Shown here: in pieces, positions 22,965 through 31,604 of the stretch
Layout: the number at the start of each line of letters is the position of its first letter
Numbering within the stretch: the first letter of the stretch is position 1
From: Brevibacillus aydinogluensis
Lineage (GTDB): Bacteria; Bacillota; Bacilli; Brevibacillales; Brevibacillaceae
Length of the DNA stretch: 64,000 nt
Assembly (NCBI RefSeq): GCF_031954365.1
Contig: NZ_JAUSVZ010000013.1
Reading direction: 5' to 3' (one strand)
Notes under the pieces: generated by a model
The model's database searches: none
Seen by the model: only the letters and a program-made list of their open reading frames with translations
Told to the model about the DNA's origin: nothing
Position numbers and translations under genes: made by a program

Positions 22965-23945
22965 TTATCCCTCCTGGATTTGAAGAACCAACCGCTCAAG
23001 GGCCAACTGTGCGTTGGCGTTTCGCTCTATCCGATTTTTCGTTTCCATGACCAGATCGATCCCATGCAAGAGCTCGGATTTCGTCCAGACCAGGGCTTGT
23101 CCTTGCAGCACATCCTGTTGGTCGCTGTTGATGAGATGGGCATGCCTGTCTACTTGCACGTACAGGATATCGCGCAGCCAAAGGATGAGCAAATCCAAAA
23201 AGAGGGGCAGTTCCTCCTTTATTTTGTCGCTTTTTTGCAACAAATCATGAATGGTATAGAGTGCAGCAGCATTGCGCTGTTTGCACTCCTGCACCAATTG
23301 TATCACTACATTTCTCAGCTGTGCAAACCAATCTGCCTGGCTGAGCGCACGAGCTTCTTCCAGATTTGTCGTGATATAGGAAGCTGCCCGAGCGATCCCG
23401 GCCGGCACGCCTTCTGTTTGCAGCTGCTCGGCGATGACGTCTGCGGACAGCGGCGTAAACGAGACAATCTGGCAGCGCGACAGAATGGTCGGCAGCATGG
23501 CGTGACTGTGTTCCGTCAAAAGCAGCGCGACCACTCCAGCCGGCGGTTCTTCCAAAAACTTGAGCAGACTGTTGGCAGCCTGGACGGTCATCCTGTCCAC
23601 GTGCTCGACGATGTACACTTTGTGGGTCGATTCCACCGCCCGCATCGCCATTTCCTTTTGCAAGGCACGGATCTGGTCGATCTTGATCGAGGCCCCGTCC
23701 GGCTCGATCAACAGCACGTCGGGATGGTTGCCTGCCTCGATGCGCCTGCATGTGAGACAGGCCCCGCAGGCGTCCGCCTCCCTTTCTGGACAAAAAAGAG
23801 ACTTCGCCACATGCAGGGCCATCCGTTTTTTTCCTGCACCTTTGGGGCCGGCGAACAGGTAGGCGTGCGCCAGCCGCCCGTTTTGCAGACTATGATGCAG
23901 CAGTTCCGCTGCACGCGGCTGCTGCGCAAACATCTCCCATGTCAT
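22965..23945 (-). CDS. holB: DNA polymerase III delta' subunit
   Basis: HolB is the delta' subunit of the clamp loader. The 326 residues show an AAA+ fold with Walker A-like GPKGAGKKR (about residues 34-42), a zinc module with CGACLTC (about 60-66) and the sensor region FLEEPPAG and LPTILSRCQ. The conserved SRC motif is present. The gene stands between yaaR and ricT, the order known from B. subtilis. Confidence 0.96.
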   Translation of the reverse strand: MTWEMFAQQPRAAELLHHSLQNGRLAHAYLFAGPKGAGKKRMALHVAKSLFCPEREADACGACLTCRRIEAGNHPDVLLIEPDGASIKIDQIRALQKEMAMRAVESTHKVYIVEHVDRMTVQAANSLLKFLEEPPAGVVALLLTEHSHAMLPTILSRCQIVSFTPLSADVIAEQLQTEGVPAGIARAASYITTNLEEARALSQADWFAQLRNVVIQLVQECKQRNAAALYTIHDLLQKSDKIKEELPLFLDLLILWLRDILYVQVDRHAHLINSDQQDVLQGQALVWTKSELLHGIDLVMETKNRIERNANAQLALERLVLQIQEG

Positions 23946-23955
23946 CTTGTTCCAC

Positions 23956-24402
23956 CTAAAAGTACAAGTTGATCAGCATGCCGCGAATTTCGCCGATGCG
24001 GGCCAACAGGTCGATCATTGGCGCCTGATCGCTCAACAGTTCGTCGGCAAGCTTGAGCAGTTCCGCGTCCACTTCCTTGACAATCTTGTACAGCCGGCTG
24101 CGACCCCGGCGGTTTACACCCCGTCTGTCGTCCAGCGCGATGCCGTGCTTGACGGCCTCTTCCATAAACTGCTTGACCAGATTTTTATAATGGTAAAAGT
24201 CGCGGATGGAGCGGGAACGGGCCAGAATCTGTCCCTGTTTGTCTATGTCCTGCAAAAGCCGGGTCAGCCGCTCCTGCGACATGCGTTGGTCTTCGCCTTT
24301 GATCAATTCCCCGAAATTCGCCTTTTCCACCTGCGGCCCTTTGCGCATGTCGGCCGCTTTGAGCAGATCTACCTTTGGCCTAAGCCCTTCTCCGATTTTC
24401 AT
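23956..24402 (-). CDS. yaaR: YaaR/DUF327 family protein
   Basis: The 148-residue mostly helical protein belongs to the YaaR family of unknown function, always near holB in Bacillales. It has a basic central segment, RRGVNRRGRSRLYKIVKEVD (about residues 94-113), and ends in a leucine-rich helix. AGGGAG precedes the ATG. It starts about 90 bases after darA. Confidence 0.9.
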   Translation of the reverse strand: MKIGEGLRPKVDLLKAADMRKGPQVEKANFGELIKGEDQRMSQERLTRLLQDIDKQGQILARSRSIRDFYHYKNLVKQFMEEAVKHGIALDDRRGVNRRGRSRLYKIVKEVDAELLKLADELLSDQAPMIDLLARIGEIRGMLINLYF

Positions 24403-24492
24403 GCCGCTCCCTCCGTCCCTGTCCGATCGTGTTTCTTCCTTACAGTATAAACGAAAGCAGGCTGAAAAAGGAGGGGGCTCTCCATCTGACGC

Positions 24493-24822
24493 CTAGAACG
24501 AATGGAATTGCTCGACGTCCAGCACAAACACGGCGGCACCGCCCACCTGCACCTCGAGCGGATACGGCATAAACGAATCGACGGCATTGCTCAACGGCGA
24601 GACAGGTGTGACCATCTGTTTGCGGGACTTGCAGTGCTGCTGAATGATCTCGATCACTTCCGGCACGTTTTCGTCGCTCGTTCCGATCAAAAACGTCGTG
24701 TTGCCGGCACGTAGAAAGCTTCCCGTACTGGCCAGCTTTGTAGCGCGAAATCCTTTTTTCACCAACTGCTGCGACAGACGACCACTGTCTTTGTCCTGAA
24801 CAACAGCAACCACCATCTTCAT
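24493..24822 (-). CDS. darA: Cyclic-di-AMP receptor DarA (PII-like)
   Basis: DarA (YaaQ) is a PII-like trimeric protein that binds cyclic di-AMP; its output is not well known. The 109 residues match the family: MKMVVAVVQDKDSGRLSQ, then TKLASTGSFLRAGNTTFL, in which the Gly/Thr-rich loop binds ligand, and a C-terminal GGAAVFVLDVEQF strand. SD AAAGGG precedes the ATG. It lies downstream of tmk. Confidence 0.94.
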   Translation of the reverse strand: MKMVVAVVQDKDSGRLSQQLVKKGFRATKLASTGSFLRAGNTTFLIGTSDENVPEVIEIIQQHCKSRKQMVTPVSPLSNAVDSFMPYPLEVQVGGAAVFVLDVEQFHSF

Positions 24823-24961
24823 CGGCTCTCACCCTTTCCGCACGCATATGGTATCTGGGTTACCTGTCTTTCTTCATTGTATGAAGGAAGGCTGGACGGT
24901 GTAACGATATTCTTCTTAATCATAGTATACAGCATGTACGTACCTGGACGGTACCTAAACC

Positions 24962-25597
24962 TTACAGACGCGCCTCCAGCGCAGCCAGCGCCTCTTCAAA
25001 GACGCGCTCCATCGGCTGTTCCGCGTCAATGACGACAAACCGCTCGGGAAAACGTTCCATCACCAGCCGGTAGCCTTCCCGCACTTTTTCGTGGAACCGC
25101 AGGTCTTCCATGTCGAGCCGGTTTACCTCCCGCCCCTTGGTCGCGTTAATGCGGGCCAGGCCTACTTCCGGCCGCACGTCGAAAAACAGCGTCAGGTCCG
25201 GCATGCAGTCCTCCACGGCAAAGCGGTTGATGGCAAACACTTCGTCGATTCCCAGGCCGCGTGCATACCCCTGGTACGCCAGGCTGCTGTCGATGAAGCG
25301 GTCGCACAAGACGAGCTTCCCCGCTGCCAGTGCCGGCAGCACCTTTTCCACCAAATGCTGCCGCCGTGCCGCCGCGTACAGCAGTGCCTCCGTCCGCTTG
25401 TCCATGGTGACGTGCTCCGGATCGAGGATGATCGACCGGATTTTCTCCGCGATCTCGATGCCGCCCGGTTCGCGGGTAAGGATCACGTCCCGTCCCCGTG
25501 CCCGCAGTTCGTCGCAGAGGCGGGCGATGACGGTAGACTTGCCCGCTCCGTCGCCTCCCTCGACGGTAATAAACCGGCCTGTTCCCTTCGTAGCCAC
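24962..25597 (-). CDS. tmk: Thymidylate kinase
   Basis: Tmk phosphorylates dTMP to dTDP. The P-loop EGGDGAGKST, the DR(Y/F) motif CDRFIDSSLAYQG and the LID region are visible in 212 residues. I use the GTG at 25597 because AAAGGAG stands seven bases before it; the ATG at 25603 is too close to that SD. The SD and 5' end lie in the last codons of the decarboxylase gene upstream, so the genes are coupled. Confidence 0.96.
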   Translation of the reverse strand: MATKGTGRFITVEGGDGAGKSTVIARLCDELRARGRDVILTREPGGIEIAEKIRSIILDPEHVTMDKRTEALLYAAARRQHLVEKVLPALAAGKLVLCDRFIDSSLAYQGYARGLGIDEVFAINRFAVEDCMPDLTLFFDVRPEVGLARINATKGREVNRLDMEDLRFHEKVREGYRLVMERFPERFVVIDAEQPMERVFEEALAALEARL

Positions 25598-25610
25598 ACA
25601 CATGCTCCTT

Positions 25611-27104
25611 TCACTCTTGTTGTCTTTCATCAATTACCCGTATCGTTTGCAGCCGGGCATCCTGCACCCCGTGGAAGCGGGTCTGTCCCTTGCGAAGCTC
25701 CAGCAAAAGCTCCAGCAAATCGGCATCAATGCGCTCACCTGGCACCAGCAGCGGGATTCCCGGCGGATAGGGGATCACCATTTCTGCGGCAATCCGGCCA
25801 AGCGCCTGTTCCAGTGCCACCGTCTCGCGGGGAGCGTCTATCGCTGCGTGCATCGGCATCGCCTGTTCGCGCAAAAAGCTGGAAGCCACCACACCCGGCT
25901 CCACCATACGCACTTTTCCCGATCGTCTCTCGGGGGAGACGGATTCCAGCAGCCTGGCCAGTGCGTCGAGATCGTCCGCTGAGGTCCCGGCAGAAGCCGC
26001 CAACAGCACGAGTCCGTTCTCGGCCAGTTCGGGATAGATGCCTTGTTCTTCCATCAGCCGCATCAGTTCAAAGCCGTCCGCGTCGGCGGTGCGCAGCACC
26101 AGCAGCAGTTTGAGCGGGTCCCATGTCGCACAGACGCTGTTTGGCACTGGTCGCGCCAGCTCCACCCACGAGACGCGATCCAGCCGTTCGCGAAGCTTGT
26201 CCAACTGCAGCAGCAGCCGTTCCCACTCCCGGGATGCTTCCATCACCAGGTGACGGCGCGCCAGGTCGAGCGAAGCCATCAGCAAATAGGACGGGCTGGA
26301 CGACTGGATCATCGCCAGATTGCGCGCCAGACGTTCCCGGTCGATCCGCTCGCCCTGGATATGCAGCATGGACGACATGGTGAGCGCTCCGGTCATTTTG
26401 TGGGTGGATTGCACGGCGGCATCTGCTCCGCTCTGCATGGCCGAACGGGGAAACGCAGGATGAAAGCCGAAGTGGGCCCCGTGTGCTTCATCGACGAGAA
26501 GCGGCACACCAAACCGGTGGACGGTCGCCGCCATCTTGGCCAGATCAATCCCCATGCCGTAGTAGGTGGGGTTGGTCAAAAAAACCGCTTTGGCATCGGG
26601 ATGGGCCTGCAGGGCGCGTTCCACGTCCTCCCGCCGCAGTCCGACGGCAGTGCCGGTCGCCGGGTCCACCGCCGGCACGATGTACACCGGCGTTGCCCGG
26701 GCCAGGATGATGCCGTGAAATACGGACTTGTGGCAGTTGCGCTGGACGAGAATCTTGTCTCCCGGACGGCAGACGGTCATGATCAGCGCGATGTTGCCCG
26801 CCGTGCTTCCGCCGACGAGAAAACGCGTCTCCTCCGCGCCAAACGCTTCCGCTGCCAACGCCTGCGCCTCGGCAATCACACCATCCGGCTGATGCAGGTC
26901 GTCCATGCCGGTAATCTCCGTCATGTCCAGTTCGAGCACAGGCCCAAACCGCTCCCTGCCGTGATGGTCAAAACTTCGACCCATCTTGTGACCGGGCACG
27001 TGAAACGGGTGGGGACGGCGCATGGCGTGCCGTACCAACTGTTCGTACAAGGGTGCCTGCCGCTGCCTCTCCCAAAAGTCGGCGCTTCTTTCCCGCACGG
27101 TCAT
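25611..27104 (-). CDS. yaaO: PLP-dependent Orn/Lys/Arg decarboxylase family protein (YaaO-like)
   Basis: The 497-residue protein has the fold-type I Orn/Lys/Arg decarboxylase major domain. It shows FHVPGHKMG near residue 34, the PLP-contact DEAHGAH (about residues 202-208) and the Schiff-base lysine in QSTHKMTGALTMSS (about 232-245), with a C-terminal domain ending in YPPGIPLLVPGE. The substrate amino acid cannot be told. It lacks the N-terminal wing domain of large inducible decarboxylases, as B. subtilis YaaO does. It is followed directly by tmk, the conserved order. Confidence 0.92.
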   Translation of the reverse strand: MTVRERSADFWERQRQAPLYEQLVRHAMRRPHPFHVPGHKMGRSFDHHGRERFGPVLELDMTEITGMDDLHQPDGVIAEAQALAAEAFGAEETRFLVGGSTAGNIALIMTVCRPGDKILVQRNCHKSVFHGIILARATPVYIVPAVDPATGTAVGLRREDVERALQAHPDAKAVFLTNPTYYGMGIDLAKMAATVHRFGVPLLVDEAHGAHFGFHPAFPRSAMQSGADAAVQSTHKMTGALTMSSMLHIQGERIDRERLARNLAMIQSSSPSYLLMASLDLARRHLVMEASREWERLLLQLDKLRERLDRVSWVELARPVPNSVCATWDPLKLLLVLRTADADGFELMRLMEEQGIYPELAENGLVLLAASAGTSADDLDALARLLESVSPERRSGKVRMVEPGVVASSFLREQAMPMHAAIDAPRETVALEQALGRIAAEMVIPYPPGIPLLVPGERIDADLLELLLELRKGQTRFHGVQDARLQTIRVIDERQQE

Positions 27105-27161
27105 TCACGTCCTTTTTTCAGAGTACCTCTTATTGTAACACGATTTGCACCCGCAAAACGG

Positions 27162-27191
27162 AAAAAGGCATCGGGGGTGCCGATGCCTTTT
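27162..27191 (-). terminator. Terminator after csfB
   Basis: The stem AAAGGCATCG/CGATGCCTTT has T residues on both strands. Confidence 0.75.
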
Positions 27192-27203
27192 GGCCGAACG
27201 TGT

Positions 27204-27380
27204 CTAATCCGTGAGCCAGATGCGCCGCATCTGATGAATAAAGAACGTGTATTTTTTATCCTGTACATCCGTGTTGACCATTTCCTGTTCGCATTGCTGG
27301 CAGATAAACTGCTCACAGATGGCGATTCCGTCCGTCCGTTCTTCTTCACAGACGATACATCGCTGAGCAACTCTTTCCAT
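27204..27380 (-). CDS. csfB: Anti-sigma-G factor Gin (CsfB)
   Basis: Gin is a small zinc protein that holds sigma-G inactive in the early forespore. The 58 residues carry CIVC and CEQFICQQC (two cysteine pairs, about residues 8-32) followed by the conserved NTDVQDKKYTFFIHQMRRIW. I use the ATG at 27380; an in-frame ATG at 27419 would add 13 residues not typical of the family. It lies between yaaO and bofA, as in B. subtilis. Confidence 0.92.
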   Translation of the reverse strand: MERVAQRCIVCEEERTDGIAICEQFICQQCEQEMVNTDVQDKKYTFFIHQMRRIWLTD

Positions 27381-27428
27381 TGTACAAACGCCTACCCTTT
27401 TCCTCAATCTACCAACCATTATACCCCA

Positions 27429-28439
27429 TTATAATCCACTCCATTCCCAAACGTTCGTCTTTTCCCCGATGGTTCGGTAGATCATTTGCAGCGCCTCCGC
27501 TTCCGGCAGCGGAAAGCAGCCGCAGGCATCGACGACAATGGGTTGGCGCATGTGCCTGATCAACTCGGACAGGGGGAGTTCCATGAGTTCGGGGTCAGGC
27601 GAAGCGACAACCAGCAGATCGGCTTCGGCAAGCGCTGTTTGCCAGGTGGTGCACCGCTCCCCCAGGGTACCTTTACCGTTCGGAATTTGCTCGTCCCGAG
27701 GAACGTACAGCCGCACCTCTTTGTCCGCCATCCAGCCTGGCGGCATCTGCTTCCACAGGCTCGGCGGCCCCCACAAGGCGACGCGGCGCACGTTCGTCTT
27801 TCGCATGACAAAGCGACACTGGCGGACCAGCCATCTTCGCAGCGCTGCCCGCTCCATTCGCTGCGGGTCCAACCAACCCTGTCCGATGCGGCTGTCCATG
27901 CCCAACGCACGCGCGACCGTTTGCAGACGGACGCCGCGCCGGTCACAGCTCTCTCCCAGACGGAGGTAAAACCGCTCCTTCCAGGCCAGATACCGCGGCA
28001 GCTGGCGGATGACCTCCTCCGCTTCGCGCATCCCGCACACCATCGCGACCACGTCATGCTTCGCCAGTTGGCGGCTGATGATGCGGGTCCAGGGGCTGCG
28101 GAGATTACCGCCGACCAGCGCCCGCTCGCCGCCGGCAAAGCGATACAGACGGACAACTTCCCAGCCGGGATGCCGGGCAGCCAGTGCTTCTGCCGCTGTG
28201 CCCGCAACCCGGTCGCCGTATACGAGCAACAGTCCGGGACGGTCCCACTCGGCCAGGCTCGTCGACAGCCGTCCTGTATCCGACTCTCTTGCGATCAAAA
28301 AACCGCACGCCCCGGCCGCTTGTTTACGGTCTTTGGCCGGCACGACGGATATGCCGATTTCCTCCAATTCGCCCGCCAGTGTGTCAGGGAACGGTGCCTC
28401 TGACACCTGTACGATCACTTTCACATCTGTGCTGGACAC
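27429..28439 (-). CDS. Degenerate UDP-glucose/GDP-mannose dehydrogenase-like protein
   Basis: The 336 residues match the middle and C-terminal domains of UDP-glucose dehydrogenases weakly but in order. One segment is KERFYLRLGESCDRRGVRLQ followed by GMDSRIGQGWLDPQ (about residues 155-195), like the family's central helix and substrate region. The end, ADLLVVASPDPELMELPLS... IVVDACGCF, is like its C-terminal domain. The N-terminal NAD-binding GxGxxG Rossmann motif is missing and the catalytic Cys context is not conserved, so enzyme activity is doubtful. I chose the GTG at 28439 with AGGAGG ten bases before it. This gene is not in the B. subtilis region. Confidence 0.6.
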   Translation of the reverse strand: MSSTDVKVIVQVSEAPFPDTLAGELEEIGISVVPAKDRKQAAGACGFLIARESDTGRLSTSLAEWDRPGLLLVYGDRVAGTAAEALAARHPGWEVVRLYRFAGGERALVGGNLRSPWTRIISRQLAKHDVVAMVCGMREAEEVIRQLPRYLAWKERFYLRLGESCDRRGVRLQTVARALGMDSRIGQGWLDPQRMERAALRRWLVRQCRFVMRKTNVRRVALWGPPSLWKQMPPGWMADKEVRLYVPRDEQIPNGKGTLGERCTTWQTALAEADLLVVASPDPELMELPLSELIRHMRQPIVVDACGCFPLPEAEALQMIYRTIGEKTNVWEWSGL

Positions 28440-28440
28440 C

Positions 28441-28683
28441 TCAAGCACTGCCTCCTCTTTTCGCCGCCTGCTCCTGTTCGACCGCGCCTGTAAGCCCCGG
28501 CCATGCCTTTTGATTACGCGTCAGTCTGGCGGGGAGAGACGGCCGGCGCGTCAGCATCTGCAGCGCAGTAAACAGGTAATTGCCAAGGCGGCGGTGCCAG
28601 TTCCTCCCTTTTATCGTGCCCATAAATAAGGGGCCCATGACGTAACGGGCTCTCCGCACCGGCAGCGTCGCGAATCGCCGCAC
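28441..28683 (-). CDS. Possible small basic protein upstream of the UDP-glucose dehydrogenase-like gene
   Basis: An open frame of 80 codons, or 65 from the ATG at 28638, ends at a TGA that overlaps the next gene's region. It is rich in Arg and has no recognised domain. No good SD is seen. It could be a coupled leader gene or chance. Confidence 0.22.
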   Translation of the reverse strand: MRRFATLPVRRARYVMGPLFMGTIKGRNWHRRLGNYLFTALQMLTRRPSLPARLTRNQKAWPGLTGAVEQEQAAKRGGSA

Positions 28684-28762
28684 ACGGGCAAACGCGCGTC
28701 CGGTTGACAGCTTTTCCGGCGCCAGCAGATTGTGCGATAATCATCTCAGCGGGAAAAACATA

Positions 28763-28806
28763 GGGAGAACCCTGCCCCTGTCCATTGGACAAAGCCAGGT
28801 TCTCCC
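28763..28806. other. Long hairpin in the leader of the membrane-protein gene
   Basis: GGGAGAACC pairs with GGTTCTCCC, and inside it TGTCC pairs with GGACA around a three-base loop. On the minus strand TTTTT follows three bases later. It may be a weak terminator or a leader structure for the + strand gene at 28867. Confidence 0.45.
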
Positions 28807-28866
28807 CAGACACGGATCGGGTCTAGCCCGCTTGTACACCTGTAATCGCAAGAGGTCATAGACAAG

Positions 28867-29385
28867 ATGAAAGAGCAAACCATTTACAGCTACAAACTGC
28901 TTCGCCGATTTCGCTGGCGATTGGCGGGCTGGCTGTTCCAGCTCCTGCTGATCTGCCTGTTTCCGCTCGCCGCCTCTGTCTGGCTGAAGATTCCGGCTGA
29001 TCGCCTGGTGGTGACGCTGGCCGTGCTCCCGGCCATCGCCGCAGGTCATCTCTGCCTGTTCCGGCTTTACGCCGGCCTGCGCTCACACCACCCGCATACC
29101 ACGCCGGACCTGCTCGTCTCTCCCTGGTGGGGCGCCGGTTCCCGCCATCCTGTTTCGCTCCGGGCATACCGCGGAGCGGAGGCGACCGTCCTCGCCGGCA
29201 GTCTGTTTTTGGCCGCCGCTGTCTTCGTCTGGGTGCCGCTGCCGTACGGAATGGCGCTGCTCTGGGGGACAGCCGTGCTGGGCTTGCCCCGGCTGCTGGC
29301 GCTTATCGCTTCACTGCGCCAGCCTCCGCACTGCCGGGTCAAGTACGAAAGCGGCAGTGTCGCCTTTTTGCTGACTGACGGCTAA
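28867..29385 (+). CDS. Hypothetical membrane protein
   Basis: The 172-residue protein has about four hydrophobic segments: about residues 20-40, 46-65, 105-120 and 122-142. It begins with the basic cytoplasmic start MKEQTIYSYKLLRRFRWR. I recognise no family. AGAGGT lies about 12 bases before the ATG. An extended -10 (TGCGATAAT near 28731) with a poor -35 could be its promoter. It is the only + strand gene between 19240 and 39217 and converges on bofA; the bofA stop is only four bases away. Confidence 0.6.
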   Translation: MKEQTIYSYKLLRRFRWRLAGWLFQLLLICLFPLAASVWLKIPADRLVVTLAVLPAIAAGHLCLFRLYAGLRSHHPHTTPDLLVSPWWGAGSRHPVSLRAYRGAEATVLAGSLFLAAAVFVWVPLPYGMALLWGTAVLGLPRLLALIASLRQPPHCRVKYESGSVAFLLTDG

Positions 29386-29389
29386 CCGC

Positions 29390-29656
29390 CTACATCACCC
29401 ACAGCTTGATGATGATCAGCGCGGCCAGACCCGGCAGCCGCAGCAGCCCGGTCAATAACGCCGTTACCGGATTAATCGGGATGTGGAAGTCGGCCAGTTC
29501 TCCGACCAAATTGGCGAAAAACAGCAGCACCGCGCCAATGACCAACTGCATGGCGACAAACCCCGCCCAGCGAATCGGCCCCATGACCGACCTGCTGGCG
29601 GCAATCACCAACAACAGACCTGTGACAATCAAGGCGATGACCCATCCCGTATTCAT
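29390..29656 (-). CDS. bofA: Inhibitor of pro-sigma-K processing BofA
   Basis: BofA is a membrane protein that, with SpoIVFA, keeps the SpoIVFB protease inactive in the mother-cell/forespore membrane. The 88 residues include a first membrane segment (about 5-20), a second (about 33-50) and the conserved C-terminal loop region HIPINPVTALLTGLLRLPGLAALI. It follows yaaL by three bases. Confidence 0.94.
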   Translation of the reverse strand: MNTGWVIALIVTGLLLVIAASRSVMGPIRWAGFVAMQLVIGAVLLFFANLVGELADFHIPINPVTALLTGLLRLPGLAALIIIKLWVM

Positions 29657-29659
29657 GAC

Positions 29660-29896
29660 TCATCCTCCCTGCGCGTGCCGACGTTCCCGCTCCCGTTTTG
29701 CTTGCGCGAGCAGGAACATGTAACGTTTTTCCGTCAATTGCAGATAGTAAATGGCATCCTCCAACCCGTCGTCCGGTTCGCTGATATCCATGAGATGACG
29801 GGCGTGCTGCCAATCCAACCGCGCGCGGTCGACAGCTTTATCCAGCGCCTCCGGCCCCCAATGCACGGCCGCTCGCGGTTTTCCCCACAATCTCAC
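29660..29896 (-). CDS. yaaL: YaaL/DUF2508 family protein
   Basis: Small charged helical protein of unknown function, found between recR and bofA in Bacillales. The core DDGLEDAIYYLQLTEKRYMFLLAQAKRE is typical of YaaL. I use the GTG at 29896 with AAGGGG ten bases before it; a GTG nine bases upstream is too close to the SD. Length 78 residues. Confidence 0.85.
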   Translation of the reverse strand: MRLWGKPRAAVHWGPEALDKAVDRARLDWQHARHLMDISEPDDGLEDAIYYLQLTEKRYMFLLAQAKRERERRHAQGG

Positions 29897-29911
29897 TTCT
29901 CCCACGCCCCT

Positions 29912-30886
29912 TCAGTGAAAGTAGTGCAGCACACCGGTCAGATTGTTGATCACATGCAGCACGACAGCCCCCCAGATGGACTGAAACCGATGCCGCAGGT
30001 AGCCCAGACACAGGCCGATGACAAACAGCGGAGCCAGCAGGGCGACATCCACATGCATCAACGCAAACCAGAGGCTGCTCAGTACAATGCCGACAAACGC
30101 TCCCAAACGCTGAACCAGAATCGTCTGAAACACACCGCGGAACAGCAATTCCTCGGCAATCGGCACCAGGATGCCGATGACCAGCACGGATGCAGCGACG
30201 GCCCAGATATCGCGGTCTTTGGCTTGAATGATTCCCTGTTCGATTTGCCGCTCCCGCTCCGAGTCCAGCGACAGGTGGAACCAGTCAGCCAGCGGGGTGG
30301 TGACGACCGCATCCAGCACCCACATGATCAGCAGAAACATCACCGCCAGCACGGCAATCATGCGCCCGATGCGGCGGGGACGGCACACGCCGATCTCGTC
30401 CATCCGGCCATGAAACCAAAGCGGCACCGCGATCAGGATAAACAGTTGAAGCGACGCCGACTCAAAAAAGCTGCCGACCGAGCCCTCGACAAACAGAGGG
30501 TACGGCAGTATCAGGCCGTACAGCAGCAGCGTGCAGGCGTGAAACACCTGCAGCCAGGCGACGACATGCAGCAGATCCGACCACGTCGGTGCGTCGTCAT
30601 TGAGCAGCCAGGCCGTCCGCTGCCTGTCCCGCCAGACGTTGACGGCAAAGCCGATAGCCGCGACAAAGCTGATGACCACCACAGCCAGCACCGTCAGCGA
30701 CAGCCACAGTTCAGGAACCTCCGCAGTCGACACGATCCACCGGCCATCCGGTCCGCGATCAAAGCGGAGCATCATCAATTCGGCGGCAAACACGATCCAG
30801 TATCCGACAAACAGCGGGATCGCCCAAGGCGCAGACCTGCGCTTCTCCGTCCCGCCCCGCAGCGACATCCCCGGTCCTGTCAGCAT
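29912..30886 (-). CDS. CPBP-family intramembrane metalloprotease
   Basis: The 324-residue protein has about seven to eight membrane segments and the CPBP (Abi/Rce1) motifs: EELLFRGVFQ (about residues 245-254), then an FALMHVD motif about 35 residues later and HVINN near the C-terminus. These Glu/Arg and His residues bind the metal. Its substrate is unknown. The ATG at 30886 has AGGAG nine bases upstream. It sits between recR and yaaL, an insertion compared with B. subtilis. Confidence 0.88.
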   Translation of the reverse strand: MLTGPGMSLRGGTEKRRSAPWAIPLFVGYWIVFAAELMMLRFDRGPDGRWIVSTAEVPELWLSLTVLAVVVISFVAAIGFAVNVWRDRQRTAWLLNDDAPTWSDLLHVVAWLQVFHACTLLLYGLILPYPLFVEGSVGSFFESASLQLFILIAVPLWFHGRMDEIGVCRPRRIGRMIAVLAVMFLLIMWVLDAVVTTPLADWFHLSLDSERERQIEQGIIQAKDRDIWAVAASVLVIGILVPIAEELLFRGVFQTILVQRLGAFVGIVLSSLWFALMHVDVALLAPLFVIGLCLGYLRHRFQSIWGAVVLHVINNLTGVLHYFH

Positions 30887-30962
30887 CTCCTCACACTCCT
30901 ACTTCAATCTATGTCTTGTCCGGACAAAAAAGTCCTCCTGCTCCCATCTCCTGCAAACACAA

Positions 30963-30990
30963 AAAAGACAGGGAGTCCCCGTCTTTTTCT
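30963..30990 (-). terminator. Terminator after recR
   Basis: AAAGAC(G)GGG pairs with CCC(T)GTCTTT, followed by T on the minus strand, about five bases past the recR stop. Confidence 0.75.
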
Positions 30991-30994
30991 TGTC

Positions 30995-31591
30995 CTACAA
31001 TTCCCGGCGACCTTCCAGGGCTTTTGTCAGCGTCACCTCGTCGGCGTACTCCAGATCGCCGCCCACCGGCAGTCCGTGCGCAATCCGCGTCACGCGAATG
31101 CCGAACGGCTTGATCAGCCGGGAGATGTACATGGCGGTGGCCTCGCCCTCGATGTTCGGGTTGGTCGCCAATATCACTTCTTTTACTTGATCGTCGCTCA
31201 ACCGCTTCAAGAGGTCAGGGATGCGGATGTCCTCCGGCCCGATGCCGTCCATGGGAGAAATCGCTCCGTGCAGGACGTGGTAGTACCCGTCGTACTCCCG
31301 CGTCTTTTCCATCGCCACCACGTCCTTGGGCTCCTGCACGACGCAGATGACGGAAGCGTCACGCCGCTTGTCCCGGCAGATGTGGCAGGGGTCGATATCC
31401 GTGATGTTGTTGCAGACGGAGCAGTAGTGGAGCTGCCGTTTGGCGTTGACCAGCGCTTTGGCCAGATCCAAAACGTCGTCCTCTTTCATGTTGAGCACGT
31501 AAAACGCCAGACGGCTGGCCGTTTTCGGCCCGATGCCCGGCAGTTTCATAAAGCCTTCGATCAGTTTTGATACCGGTTCGGGATAAAACAT
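30995..31591 (-). CDS. recR: Recombination protein RecR
   Basis: RecR works with RecO (and RecF) to load RecA at gaps. The 198 residues show a helix-hairpin-helix (LPGIGPKTASRLAFY, about residues 17-31), a four-cysteine zinc finger (CSVCNN... CHICRD, about 57-72) and a TOPRIM domain (VICVVQEPKDVVAME ... LATNPNIEGEATAMY). It is 13 bases after yaaK in the dnaX-yaaK-recR operon. Confidence 0.97.
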   Translation of the reverse strand: MFYPEPVSKLIEGFMKLPGIGPKTASRLAFYVLNMKEDDVLDLAKALVNAKRQLHYCSVCNNITDIDPCHICRDKRRDASVICVVQEPKDVVAMEKTREYDGYYHVLHGAISPMDGIGPEDIRIPDLLKRLSDDQVKEVILATNPNIEGEATAMYISRLIKPFGIRVTRIAHGLPVGGDLEYADEVTLTKALEGRREL

Positions 31592-31604
31592 CGGCTCGTA
31601 CTCC

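Noticed and set aside
28441..28813. Overlapping Arg-rich minus-strand frames
   Set aside because: Only the one reaching the next gene's start is listed, at low confidence; the 99-codon frame has no start signal.
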